Below, piece by piece: positions 11,520 through 20,300 of a stretch of DNA of 64,000 nt. Both the position numbers and the translations under genes were made by a program. Positions within the stretch are counted from its first letter, which is position 1. Each line of letters begins with the position of its first letter. Below the pieces are notes generated by a model, which ran no database searches, was not told the DNA's origin, and saw only the letters and a program-made list of their open reading frames with translations. The DNA lies in contig JANEZZ010001492.1 in assembly GCA_026122225.1 (NCBI GenBank), positions 2,063,001 through 2,127,000 of the forward strand. Direction: 5' to 3'. This DNA comes from Heloderma charlesbogerti. Taxonomy: Eukaryota > Chordata > Lepidosauria > Squamata > Helodermatidae.

Positions 11520-11962
11520 CGGTGGTGGTGTCCGTGCGCTTGAAGAAATGCCCTGTCCCGCGTCCGGCTGGCCTGGCCGTGGCAGGCGGCGGCGGGGCGA
11601 GGGGACGCGGGTGGCGCCGTGAGGGGTGGGAAGGGGCCGCGAGGCGCTCTTAGCGCCCCGGTGCCCTCCTCGACACCGCTTCGCAGCGCGGCTGTGGAGA
11701 GGTCGGCACGCGCTCCCGCGGCCGAGAGAGGCGGCGCGGGCCTGTTCTCGCACGGGAGCGGCTTCAGCGTCGGGGGAGGCAGCGGCCTGCGCGAGCGGCC
11801 AGCGGCGGCGTTCCTGCTGGCGAGCGCGTCCCGGCTGGGCGGCCGCGTCTCAGCCCGGGTCTTCCCGCCACTGCGGCAGAAGCGGGAGCGGCGGCTCCCA
11901 GCGATGGTTTTCGGGCCGGAGGGCGTCAGCTGCGCTCCTGCTGCCCGCCTCCAGCTGGGGCC

Positions 11963-11998
<36 letters not shown>

Positions 11999-12130
11999 CC
12001 GGAGCACAGGCGCCGCTGCGGCCGTTTCGGCCCCTTCAGTGGTCTTGGCCCTCCCCTCCCTTCCTTGAAGGAGCAGAGAGGGCGAGTCTCGGCATGAGCC
12101 GAGTGTTGCAAGGGCCGGGTTGCCCGAGGT
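11520..12130. promoter_or_regulatory. CpG island
   Basis: About 600 bp of very GC-rich sequence, full of undepleted CpGs (for example gcggccgagagaggcggcgc and gcgagcggccagcggcggcg). Long open frames run on both strands, as expected where stop codons are scarce. No protein family was recognised in any frame. It is a good candidate for a promoter or first exon, orientation unknown. A (GT)n tract interrupts it. Confidence 0.6.
11963..11997 (+). repeat. (GT)n microsatellite in the CpG island
   Basis: About 17 GT units without interruption, likely length-variable between individuals. It forces a run of Cys-Val in translations, which argues against the overlapping frames being conserved coding sequence. 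Confidence 0.95.
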
Positions 12131-12153
12131 TTGGTGGCTCGGGCCTTTGAGGA

Positions 12154-12330
12154 GGGGGCCGTGGCTCAGTGTGCTGGGGCACCTGCTTTGTATACAGAAG
12201 GTCCCAGCTTTGATCCCTGGCTTCTCCAGGTAGGGTGCCCGGTAGGGTGAGGAAGGAATCCTGCCTGAACCCCTGGAGAGCTGCAGCCAACACCCGTGTG
12301 GAGACTGTGGTAGCCCTGTGGGGCAGGGGT
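12154..12330 (+). mobile_element. tRNA-derived SINE, head and middle
   Basis: Starts gggggccgtggctcagtg. It has an A box (TGGCTCAGTG) and a B-box-like GCTTTGATCCC, followed by cttctccag and ctgcctgaacccctggagag. This is the common tRNA-headed SINE of reptile genomes. The 3' part decays after about 12,305. The tRNA-like part is not a functional tRNA gene: the B box is mutated and SINE sequence follows directly. Confidence 0.75.
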
Positions 12331-12639
12331 TCTTTTGGTGGCACATCTCCTGGGCAGCCCCTCTATATATTTTGCTGGGCGGAGCTTTAACATTTGCCCC
12401 AAGGGCACAGTCTGAAGGAACGTGAGGTTTCTGCTTTGCTGAGGCTAAGCGAGGTCGGGTTTGGTCAGTGCTGGGGGGGGGGGGTTTGACCTGAGAATCC
12501 CATATATTTCAATTTTCTGCTCTGATTTGAGGGGCTGTCAGGCGGAGAGGCCTAAACTAACACACACACACACACACACTGCTTTTGTTTGCGTATTCCA
12601 TTACCTTTGTGGTGGGTGGGTTGTCCTCTGGGGCCAAGT
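12331..12639. other. Linker with simple repeats
   Basis: Contains a G tract at about 12,473-12,483 and a (CA)n tract at about 12,559-12,579. The left end of the neighbouring retrotransposon may lie here but could not be placed. Confidence 0.4.
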
Positions 12640-12921
12640 CACCCATCATTTGTGCAGGATCCCACCCAAAAAAAGGCAAGGGGGCAAGAAGGGGAAGGGC
12701 AAAGCACCTTACCCATTTGCCAAAAGGCTGTGGAAGAGGCATGATGCTTCCTCCGAAGATGAGGCCCAGCCGGACTTACCTTAATCTTGGCTAGATTGGT
12801 GGTGGTGGAGAAGGACAAAGGGATTGTGCTCTCCCCTTTGTCCATTTCGAATGTGGCGGGGGGCTCCTGGCCCAAACAAACTCGGAGACAGACCCAGCGT
12901 GGCTTATTTCTGTTGCAGCAT

Positions 12922-13270
12922 GCTTGGATGCAATCAAAGCTTCCTCCAGCATGGCGTGCCACAGGTTATGGGCCCAGTTCCTTCTGCTGTTGTCAAAGGA
13001 TCAAGCCATCCTCTATCATCAGATCAAGCAAGCGTCTGGGTCAGCAACATCTGCGCCAGTTTCTGAGCCCTCTACATTACCAATCCCGGACTCAGTGCTT
13101 GTGCGGGCTTGAAGCTTCTTCCAGCATGGCCCTGCCTCGGGTCTTGGGCCCAGTTCCTTCTCCAGCTCTTGAAGGATGAAGCCATCTGGTGTCATTAGAT
13201 GCACTGTCTGGGTCAGGGATATCCGTGCCAGCTTTCAAGCCATCTGTGTCAGTAATTATGAACTTGGTGC
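12922..13270 (+). repeat. Two tandem copies of a ~176-bp segment in the gag-like region
   Basis: The string aagcttcctccagcatgg at 12,936 recurs as aagcttcttccagcatgg at 13,112. Both are followed by ttgggcccagttccttct-like sequence, a 'gatcaagccatc' or 'gatgaagccatc' block and gtctgggtcag. The unit length is about 176 bp. It is an old duplication, with many differences between copies. Confidence 0.7.
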
Positions 13271-14728
13271 ACCTTGGTACTACTAAGACTTTTTATAGTT
13301 TCATATTTACCTAGTGCTGTGAGCGTTAGTACCTGTAGGATCAACTCTCCCCCCTACACCAGTCATTTCTCAGGTGTCTGCATGGCGGAACCATGCCAGG
13401 CTATTTATGCCATTGCCACAGTAACTCAGGATTGAGGTGAGAAGGGTCACGTGCTTGCATGACCTGGGATTGATGTGGCCTGTACTCCACTTGAGGTGCA
13501 TTACATGGGGCTGTGGTATAACGGGGGCGGATGTGCCCTGGCCCAATGGCACAATTCCGCTCAACTTTAGGGAGGGATGACCTGTATGTTAAGGCTGATA
13601 CAGATGCAATTCCAACTGTCAGTACTGCCACCTATGTGATGGTATCTACCACCAGCTACCAGAGAAGTTACAGAGGGGGGAGTTGATAGCTGTACTTCTC
13701 CCCCTTTCTGTGAAGAGCTATTGAAGGATAACATAGGCCGGAAGATGGTAGACAGGACAAGGTGAGACGCAAGATGGTGTCACACAGGGACTACTTGGTC
13801 TTCTCCAGCAGAACTTTCCATAGAGAGGTTGGATTGGCCTTGGACCCCTTCATTCAATGGTATACCGCCTCAGTTGGAGAATTTGTTTATGGGTTTCTTG
13901 TGCCTGGACCTGCTTATTATACTAAGAAGGCTCAATAGGAAGTGGATTATGTTCTTGCCCCAGTGGCCCCCAAGATTTATGGGTTGCAGGGCTGTAGTTT
14001 GGATAAAAGGGGGCAGGAAGGCTGCCACGGGGCAATAGCCCTATCCACATGGGCCCTCCCCAGTTTGAACCAAGCCCCCCGTGTGGTGGTTGTGGTGGTC
14101 CTGTGGCAGGAGGATATAGTATGCTTTGAAACAGGCATTTTAGAAGGGTTCTGGATTCGTTCCAAGGCCCACTTTTGTCTGAATCAGAAATGTATCCACA
14201 GCAGGTACATTTGTTAAATTAATATTGATAAGCAGGATCCTATGCCTGTTCGTGGCCTTGTCTGTTCTTAATCTTGAGAGTATCTTCCTGCATGACAGCA
14301 CCTAAAGGGTGCCTGTGGGGATGCAGATTGACCTATCATCCTTTTGACTCAGCAGTGAGCACCTTTTTGAATGGGGGTGAGAGTCAAGATGGGCTTGCAG
14401 AGTATGGTCCATAATTCAGATGAGTTTTCTGTTGCGGGCCCTGGGGGTTGCTGCCCAGTCCTTTCATTTAATCTAAATGTTCTGAACAAGTGACCAAGGA
14501 ACTGAGAATGCCCTTCCTGATCAGGTGACCAAAGGCCCACCAGCCATCTTAATGTCCTTTGGTGATTGTGCTGGACTCTATTAATCAGTGCCATAAAATC
14601 CCAAGGGATAAGGCCTGGGCTTTGAGAGAGAAGAGCTTGGTGATCAGGCGCTCTCATAATGTCTCACTTCATGCCCTCTAGGAAATGGCGGACTCCTTAT
14701 TTCGCCAAAAGAGCTGTTGTCCTGTGCC

Positions 14729-15562
14729 TAGGGATGTACGAAAGTCACTTACCTTTTCCAAGGGTGACATTCGTGGTGGTGGGGAGGCACTCCGTCCCTC
14801 CCCCTGAAATTCTCTCTGGCCGGCTCCGTGGAGATTCTGCGGAGCCACTGGCTGGGGCTGCCCACAGCTGGACATCCGGCTGCTGGGCAGCCTGCAGGGA
14901 CGCAAATGGCAGCTGCTATAGCCACTGCCATTTGTGTCCCTGTATTTTGTTGTGATAGGCTACGTAAATATTTACATAGCCTATCATGGCAAAAAAAAAA
15001 AAACAGCGAATGCAAATGGCGGCTACAGCGGCCGCCATTTGCGTTCCCTTTTTTTTTTTTTTGCCATGATAGGTTACGTAAATATTTACGTAACCTATTA
15101 CGGCCAAAAAAGGGAATGCAAATGGAGGCCACTATGCCATTTGCACCCCTCTCTTTTGCCATAATAACCTACGTAAATATTTATGTAGGCTATCGTGGCC
15201 AAAAAAAAAAGGGAACGCAAATGGCGGCCACTGTAGCCGCCGCCATTTGCGTTCCCTGTTTTTTGCCATGATAGGCTACGTAAATACTTACGCAGCCTAT
15301 CATGGCTTCCACAGGGATGCAAATGGCATCCCTGCGTTAGCCGTGATAGGCTACGTAAGTATTTATGTAGCCTATCACGGCTTTAGTGATGAAGCGAATG
15401 GCGGCCGCAACCATCATTTGCAAGTCAGCGCAAACAGCAGCAGGTAGGTGTCCCGTTTCGTGTGTCTTTCGGGGGGTAGGGGGGCTTCTTTCTGCCATGG
15501 ATTTTGGGGGGCTGAATGCACTGGCATCCGTGGCGGAATTCTCCGAGATCCGTGGCGGAATT
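14729..15562 (+). mobile_element. Hairpin-array hAT-like element, copy 1
   Basis: Begins TAGGGATGTACGAAAGTCAC. The interior has five 42-bp hairpins built on CTACGTAAATATTTACGTAG-type palindromes (14,949-14,990; 15,063-15,104; 15,158-15,199; 15,265-15,306; 15,340-15,381). They alternate with GC-rich hairpins of the form CGCAAATGGCGGC...GCCGCCATTTGCG. The right arm (gaatgcactggcatccgtgg...) stops at gcggaatt without the final CATCCCTA, so the right end is lost. No transposase is encoded; open frames across it simply read the repeats. It lies inside the Ngaro-like element. Confidence 0.8.
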
Positions 15563-15589
15563 GGAGGCTATGCTGTTCCACACAAGGAC

Positions 15590-16398
15590 ATTGGCTCTAG
15601 GGATGTACGAAAATCACTTACCTGTTAGCGGATTATGCTGATGGTGGGGGGGGAGGCACTCCATCCCTCCCCCCAGAATTCTGGACAGGGGGGGAGGTGC
15701 TCCGTTCCTCCCCCTGGAATCCTGGACGGGGGGGGAGGCGCTCCGTTCCTTCCCCCCCGAAATCCTCCTTGCCCGGCTCAGCAGTCGGCTAGGCCCAGCC
15801 AGGCCAGAGCCGTCTGTAGCCGGATTTCTGGCCGCGGAGGGCTCTGGGGCGGAAAAAAAAAAACGTGTACACAAATGGCGGCGGCAACAGCCGCCGCCAT
15901 TTGCATTCCTTATTTTTGACATCTTACTCTACGTAAATGTTTACGTAGACTAAGACGGCGAAAATAAGGAGAACGCAAATAGCGTAGCAGACACTATTTG
16001 CATTCCCCTTATTTTCGCCGTCTTAGTCTACGTAATTATTTGCGTAGACTAAGACAGCCCAAAATAAGGAACGCAAATGGCAGCGGCCGTAGCCGCCGCC
16101 ATTTGCGTACGCCTTTTTTTTTTACCCAGACGTTTTAGGCTACGTAAAAACTTACGTAGCCTATCACGTGGGTGTAAAAAACAAAAACAAAAACCTGCAA
16201 ATGGCGGCGGCGGCAGCCGGTTGGAAGACCAGCCACTGCCCGGAAGATCCGCCCCAGGTAAGTCTCGTCCCGGGGGGATCCGTGGGGATGGCAGGGGTGT
16301 GGCAGGCCGTTCCGCCACAGATTTCGGGGGGCCGAATGCAATGGCATTTGGCCTCCCCGAGATCCGTGGCAGAATTCTCTACCATCCCTAGTTGGCTC
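15590..16398 (+). mobile_element. Hairpin-array hAT-like element, copy 2, with 8-bp target duplication
   Basis: The element runs 15,598-16,390, from TAGGGATGTACG to ACCATCCCTA. It is flanked by attggctc (15,590-15,597) and gttggctc (16,391-16,398), 7 of 8 identical, which is the hAT hallmark of an 8-bp duplication with TAGGG-type ends. It holds three hairpins (15,918-15,959; 16,017-16,058; 16,129-16,170). The first two belong to a variant whose arms read TTAGTCTACG and CGTAGACTAA. It is non-autonomous and inserted into the Ngaro relic about 35 bp after copy 1. Confidence 0.88.
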
Positions 16399-16516
16399 CC
16401 ACACCATCGAGCTAGGATTTTTGTTTTTTCCCCCTGCCCTGGAAGAGGATTTCTGTTTGGCCTCAATTTTCCCGAGCTTACCGTTTCCTTTCTGGAAACA
16501 TGAGTTCCTCATCAAG

Positions 16517-16900
16517 GTGGAGCTGCAGTTATACTCTAATGCCACTAATGGGCTGGGTCTTAGGGTCAGTTAGCAGAGTCGTTGTGTGCGGCGTGGCAGG
16601 TCCAAGGATTGGCCCTCTTTATCTTTCAGGATCCCATTTACTGGAACTTCTCCTATATGTGGCAGCACTTATATGAGCCGATCTAATGCTTAATTCTTAA
16701 ATTATTTTGCGTGTGAAGAGAAGTCCTCCATTTGTGTCTTTATAACACAGTCCTCTCGCAATCCAAAAGTTATGGCTTTGGTTGTAGCATTTAGTTTGCA
16801 CTGCCTCCTGCACAATATGTGGTTTCTCATGAGGCATATAACTGACTGGGACAACACTGGTGCTGGCATTTGGTTGCATGGCCAGATGCTAATGTTATGG
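16517..16900 (+). pseudogene. RNase H domain remnant of the Ngaro-like element
   Basis: Translating across frames gives VELQLYSNATNGLG (from 16,517), then HLLELLLYVAAL, then QSSRNPKVMALVVAFSLHCL (from 16,748) followed by LHNMWF...RHI. The last block is the hallmark of DIRS/Ngaro RNase H. The first catalytic position appears as Asn in SNATNG, where Asp is expected. Stops and frameshifts separate the blocks, so no product can be made. Confidence 0.78.
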
Positions 16901-17559
16901 TAAAGGGGGTTCCCTGGGTGCTGGCACTTCCAGAGACCATGCCAGAGGTTCTCGTGGAGAGTGGTGAATTTTAGCTGGGCAAGCCATGGTGCACCCTATA
17001 GCTCACAGTACAAGGGTCTCCTATACCTGGGTAGATATGGAGCCCTTGGCTTTTGACTCTGACATGCATCTGCAGTGGTTGTTGCCATCTTGGTAGTTTA
17101 CCATTATGGTCCCTTGTCCATTCCTGGAGTGTAGGACTTCCGGCCGGGACTATTGGCGATGAGCTGGCTGCATTTGTCTTTTGGTCAGTTTTGAAGGCGA
17201 CTTGACATATTCCACAGAGTTTAGGATCCAGTGCACCCTACAGAGTTTGGCTGGTGCACAGCCTGCAGATTTTATACACGATACCCATGTCCCCCCCCCA
17301 TATTTCACCATGTCTGTGGGGTCAACAGCCCTCAGTACAACTCCCTTTGTGACGCAATTTAACCCCTACTGCAGAATTGACAGTTTTCGGGGGGGGGGGG
17401 GTTCCTGTCCTTCCTAATTAGTGGTGGCAGCCATGGCCAACATGTCCGAATGGGCCTTTTAGTTGGGATATTCCATTCTCCCAACAAGTCATCCATATCT
17501 GACCCTGTTGGCCCAGGACCAACCTGTGGGGTACAGGTGTAAGAGTGTCCTTATTTCCC

Positions 17560-17800
17560 ATCAAGGTCATGGAATTCTGCTCGGTGGAGGCTGTGGTGGC
17601 TTTCATTTGTATTATGGGGTGGGGACGCCCCCCCTTTTTTCTTCACAATGGTTCCCCCTTAACTGAAGTATTTATTTGGGTAATCATGAGGGTGACCTGG
17701 GAGGTGGGAGGCCTTGGAGCCTTTGAATTCCTTCCATCCTGGGCTGCTTCATCGACCATCTCTCTTGGCTCGTGTCCGACAAAGTTCAGGAGGGGACAGG
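17560..17800 (+). pseudogene. Tyrosine recombinase remnant
   Basis: A frame reads GRPPFFLHNGSPLTEVFIWV (about 17,626-17,690), then GGLGAFEF...SWAASSTISLGSCPTKFRRG. This resembles the C-terminal half of DIRS/Ngaro recombinases, where 'PLF-HxxGxPLT-xxF' precedes 'HSFRIGAAS'. The expected His-x-x-Arg is disrupted and the catalytic Tyr was not found. The assignment rests on the pattern and on the flanking RNase H and hydrolase blocks. Confidence 0.6.
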
Positions 17801-17899
17801 TAGTGCTCCATGGCCTTTCAATTTTTACATGCTGTCATTCCCAGGGCATGAAAGATGCAATGTTACCTAGTGTTCAAGCTCACCTGTTAGTTTTGTTCC

Positions 17900-18440
17900 C
17901 TTGGATTGTTGGGAACCGGAGCCTGTGCCCATGTGGGCAGGGGGGTTTCCAGGTCAAGCCATGGAGCCAGCTTTGACTCAGCCAGTGTGCCAACATTCCA
18001 TTGTTGGGCAGAAGTGAAATGGGCTGGACAGAGGGCTTCCAGGTCAAGCTGAGGAGCCATCATAGACGCAGATGGTGCCAACATTCAGTTGTTGGGCAGA
18101 CTCACAGTGTGGCCACATAGAGGGCTTCCAGGTCAAGCTGTGGTGCCAGCTTTGACTTTGCTGGATTGCCAATGGTCAAGTGTGGGGCAGACGCAGCCTT
18201 TGGCCCAGTTTGCTTCCCAGGGTGGAATGGAAGAATGGCTGGGGCCAGCGGGCCTTGGAGCAGGCCCAGCAGGAAGGCCAACCGGGAAAATAGCCATGGT
18301 GTTATCTCTGCATGGGGATGTGTGTATCCCTTATCCTGAGATTTATGAACAAGGAGGGAGCTTTACAAACAGGTTGGGTTCACCTGTCCAACATAGGTAT
18401 TGACCTGTTCTTGTTTGTTCTGCAAGGGGGGCCTGCGGAA
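17900..18440 (+). pseudogene. SGNH-hydrolase-like remnant
   Basis: PWIVGNRSL near 17,899-17,927 resembles the N-terminal Ser block (GxS) of SGNH hydrolases. VHLSNIGIDLFLFVLQGG (from 18,378) resembles the C-terminal His block (xxHLSxxG). The two blocks are about 450 bp apart with stops between. Ngaro elements are known to carry such a hydrolase, so it supports Ngaro over classic DIRS. Part of the interval is expanded by a tandem repeat. Confidence 0.55.
17944..18200 (+). repeat. Three tandem ~89-bp units
   Basis: The marker ttccaggtcaagc recurs about every 89-90 bp, at roughly 17,948, 18,037 and 18,126. Each copy is followed by gagccagctttgac-like sequence and a gttgggcaga-like end. Copies differ by many substitutions and small indels. 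Confidence 0.75.
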
Positions 18441-18824
18441 ATTAATTCAGCTCTGGTGCAGGGCGGGGGGGGGGGTGGCTAAGCTTTAGGCTTGTTGACC
18501 CCCTGTGGCTGTCACGGACAGGCAATGGGAGGAGAACAGGGATGGTGAGCATTCAGGGGCACTGTTTTGGTGATAGGTGATGCCTGAGGCCTCCCGCTAT
18601 GGGTTTTGCGGCCCCAACAGGGGGATTAAGGTTACCTGTGAGGCCAACTCACCTCACTCACCAAGGGTTTTGCAGCCCGGGAGAGGGTGACAGGGGTAGT
18701 CCTGGGGGTGGCGATCTCCTTGACTCACTCAGCAGGCTTTGAATGTTTCGCCAGATATAGTGCCTAGCTAGTGGCTGGCACAGATTAGTTGCCCGTCCAG
18801 GTCTCCCCCTTTGCAGATCGACCA

Positions 18825-18830
18825 ATAAAT
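18825..18830 (+). terminator. Polyadenylation signal of the retrotransposon
   Basis: AATAAA in the 3' non-coding end, followed by a T/G-rich stretch (ttgtgtcttgtctcttcatt) such as lies downstream of cleavage sites. Confidence 0.45.
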
Positions 18831-18880
18831 GTGGCCCAGTTTGATACCAATCACTTGTGTCTTGTCTCTTCATTTCCACC

Positions 18881-19380
18881 TTTACGCTCACAAACAATGT
18901 GTGTTGCAATTATCGCTGCTTCAAATTGTTTTGTTTTGAGTTGGCCCCATTCCACAGAGAAATATCGGTATATCTAACCCGAAGCAAAGATCTTTAACAT
19001 TTCTTCAGTTGTTCACGCAGGGCAGGATCCAAGGAACTATGAGACCACGGACTAAACTAGATGAGACACCATACATGCAATTAGCAATTGCATGAATGGC
19101 GTTTTTAAAAGTAGATATAGGTATGGAGAGTGATTCGGATACGGGCGGTAGTGGTAAGGCGGGCTTTAACCCTTTCCCCCCTGCTGCAGTCCTGATTCGT
19201 TCCCCCTCCCATTTGCAACTTGCATATGAAGAAAAACTCCCATTCACACCAGTGGAAGCTCTTCAATGCAAGAAATAAGTGTGGCACCCCCTGATCCAGA
19301 TCACGACCATAGTGGGGGGTAAAGTGTTCCCTACCTCCCACTCTAGGGTCCCAATCTGGATCTGCCATCCCCCACCACAT
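18881..19380. other. No recognised feature
   Basis: Unique-looking sequence between the Ngaro-like relic and the nested L2/hAT insertion. No exon or known repeat was recognised. Confidence 0.4.
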
Positions 19381-19877
19381 TAATTTGCTATTCATCTTGG
19401 TTCCTACTAGGGATGTCTGGATTTTGTGAAATCCATCCTGTGTGTGTTTCATGGATTATTGTTCATTCTGGCATCCATTCACAGACAGATTCACTTTTTC
19501 TTAACAGTATGCAGAAAAATATGCGAATCATTCCATAAGAGTATTCGCAATGATTTATGTAATTAATGTTAGTACGTAACATTTAGCACACATCGTCCCC
19601 CATTCCTTTCAACTTTTCCTCGCATATATTTTTCAGCCTGACACATGTCTCAGCAGAAGCGTGAGTCCGTCTAGGATTTCTCCAGCATCCCTAGTTCCTA
19701 TTTGCTTTTATTTTGTCTTAAACTTAAGATTTTTATACTATATTTTAGTATATTATTTGCATTTTCTGATTGTAAGTTTTGTTTTGTGAACTGTTCAGAG
19801 AGCTTTGGCTGATGGGCAATATATAAATGTAATAAATAAATAAAGTAATAAATATTCCAAAAGTAATTTGCTATTCA
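19381..19877 (+). mobile_element. 5'-truncated L2-clade LINE with 14-bp target duplication
   Basis: The direct repeat taatttgctattca stands at 19,381-19,394 and 19,864-19,877. Between them is an L2-type 3' end (gtgaactgttcagagagctt, gggcaatatataaatg, (AATA)n tail), interrupted by a hAT-like element at 19,408-19,693. The same tail in antisense form is seen at 20,439. The element order shows the hAT copy inserted after the L2. Confidence 0.72.
19400..19701 (+). mobile_element. hAT-like non-autonomous element, 286-bp family, with 8-bp target duplication
   Basis: The element runs 19,408-19,693, from TAGGGATGTCTGGATTTTG to CCAGCATCCCTA. It is flanked by gttcctac and gttcctat (7 of 8 identical). 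No coding capacity. A second, longer copy lies at 20,309-21,468. Confidence 0.85.
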
Positions 19878-20164
19878 CATGAATGATGTCTTGTCTGCTT
19901 TGGCCCTGACTTCCACAGTTCTTTGGCCCATCTGAACAATAGAAGAAGTAGCTAACTGAAGCAACGGTGTGAATGGAACATTGTCTAAGGGGATTTCATA
20001 ATGTGTGTTTTTTAAGTAACAGTTTCCCCTTGTTTGTATGACAAACTATTTTTTTAATCTCACTTCAGTTTATTTTAATCCCTGTAAATTGCACAGAGAA
20101 CATGGTTATATAAATTGTACAAATAAAGCATAAATGAATAAAAGGGTTCCCTCTCTCTCCCCCC

Positions 20165-20300
20165 CATTTTATCCTCACAACAACCTGCGAGCTTAGGCCG
20201 AGAGGTACTGATTGGATCATGGCCACTCAGTGAGTTTGATGGTAGAGCAGGGATCTGATTTTAGGAATCCCCAGTCTTACCTTACCTTCTGTCCAACACA
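20165..20300 (-). mobile_element. Sauria-type SINE fragment, antisense
   Basis: The plus strand reads attttatcctcacaacaacc, then cactcagtgagtttgatgg and cttctgtccaacaca. This is a diverged antisense Sauria SINE without its tail. It abuts the hAT-like element at 20,309, which cut off its tRNA-like head. Confidence 0.65.

Larger units (their letters stand above)
12640..18880 (+). mobile_element. Decayed Ngaro-like (DIRS-order) tyrosine-recombinase retrotransposon
   Basis: Order on the + strand: a Lys/Arg-rich gag-like start near 12,650-12,790, an internal 176-bp duplication, an unrecognisable middle, RNase H (about 16,517-16,900), a tyrosine-recombinase remnant (about 17,560-17,800), an SGNH-hydrolase remnant (about 17,900-18,440), and a 3' non-coding end with AATAAA at 18,825. 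RNase H, YR and then hydrolase is the order known for vertebrate Ngaro elements. Frames are broken by many stops and indels. The reverse transcriptase catalytic motif was not found and may be deleted. Two hAT-like elements (14,729-16,390) are inserted. Edges are approximate because the split direct repeats were not identified. Confidence 0.72.

Noticed and set aside
11619..12150. 149- and 174-codon plus-strand frames in the CpG island
   Set aside because: Both contain the (GT)n-encoded Cys-Val run and show no recognisable family. They are treated as by-products of base composition.
11471..12346. 291-codon minus-strand open frame over the CpG island
   Set aside because: It runs through a (GT)n tract and into a SINE, and opposite-strand frames are equally long. 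GC-rich sequence lacks stops by chance, and no domain is visible.
14749..15322. Open frames on both strands with repeated IGYVNIYVAYHG-like segments
   Set aside because: The repeated peptide is just the translation of the 42-bp hairpin and appears on both strands because the unit is palindromic.
14949..15381. CRISPR-like array of regularly spaced palindromic repeats
   Set aside because: Spacing is irregular, the 'spacers' are themselves conserved hairpins, the array lies within a transposon, and the genome is vertebrate.
14721..15580. Target duplication for hairpin element 1 (cctgtgcc against gctgttcc)
   Set aside because: Only 6 of 8 match, and the right end of the element is missing, so the position cannot be fixed.
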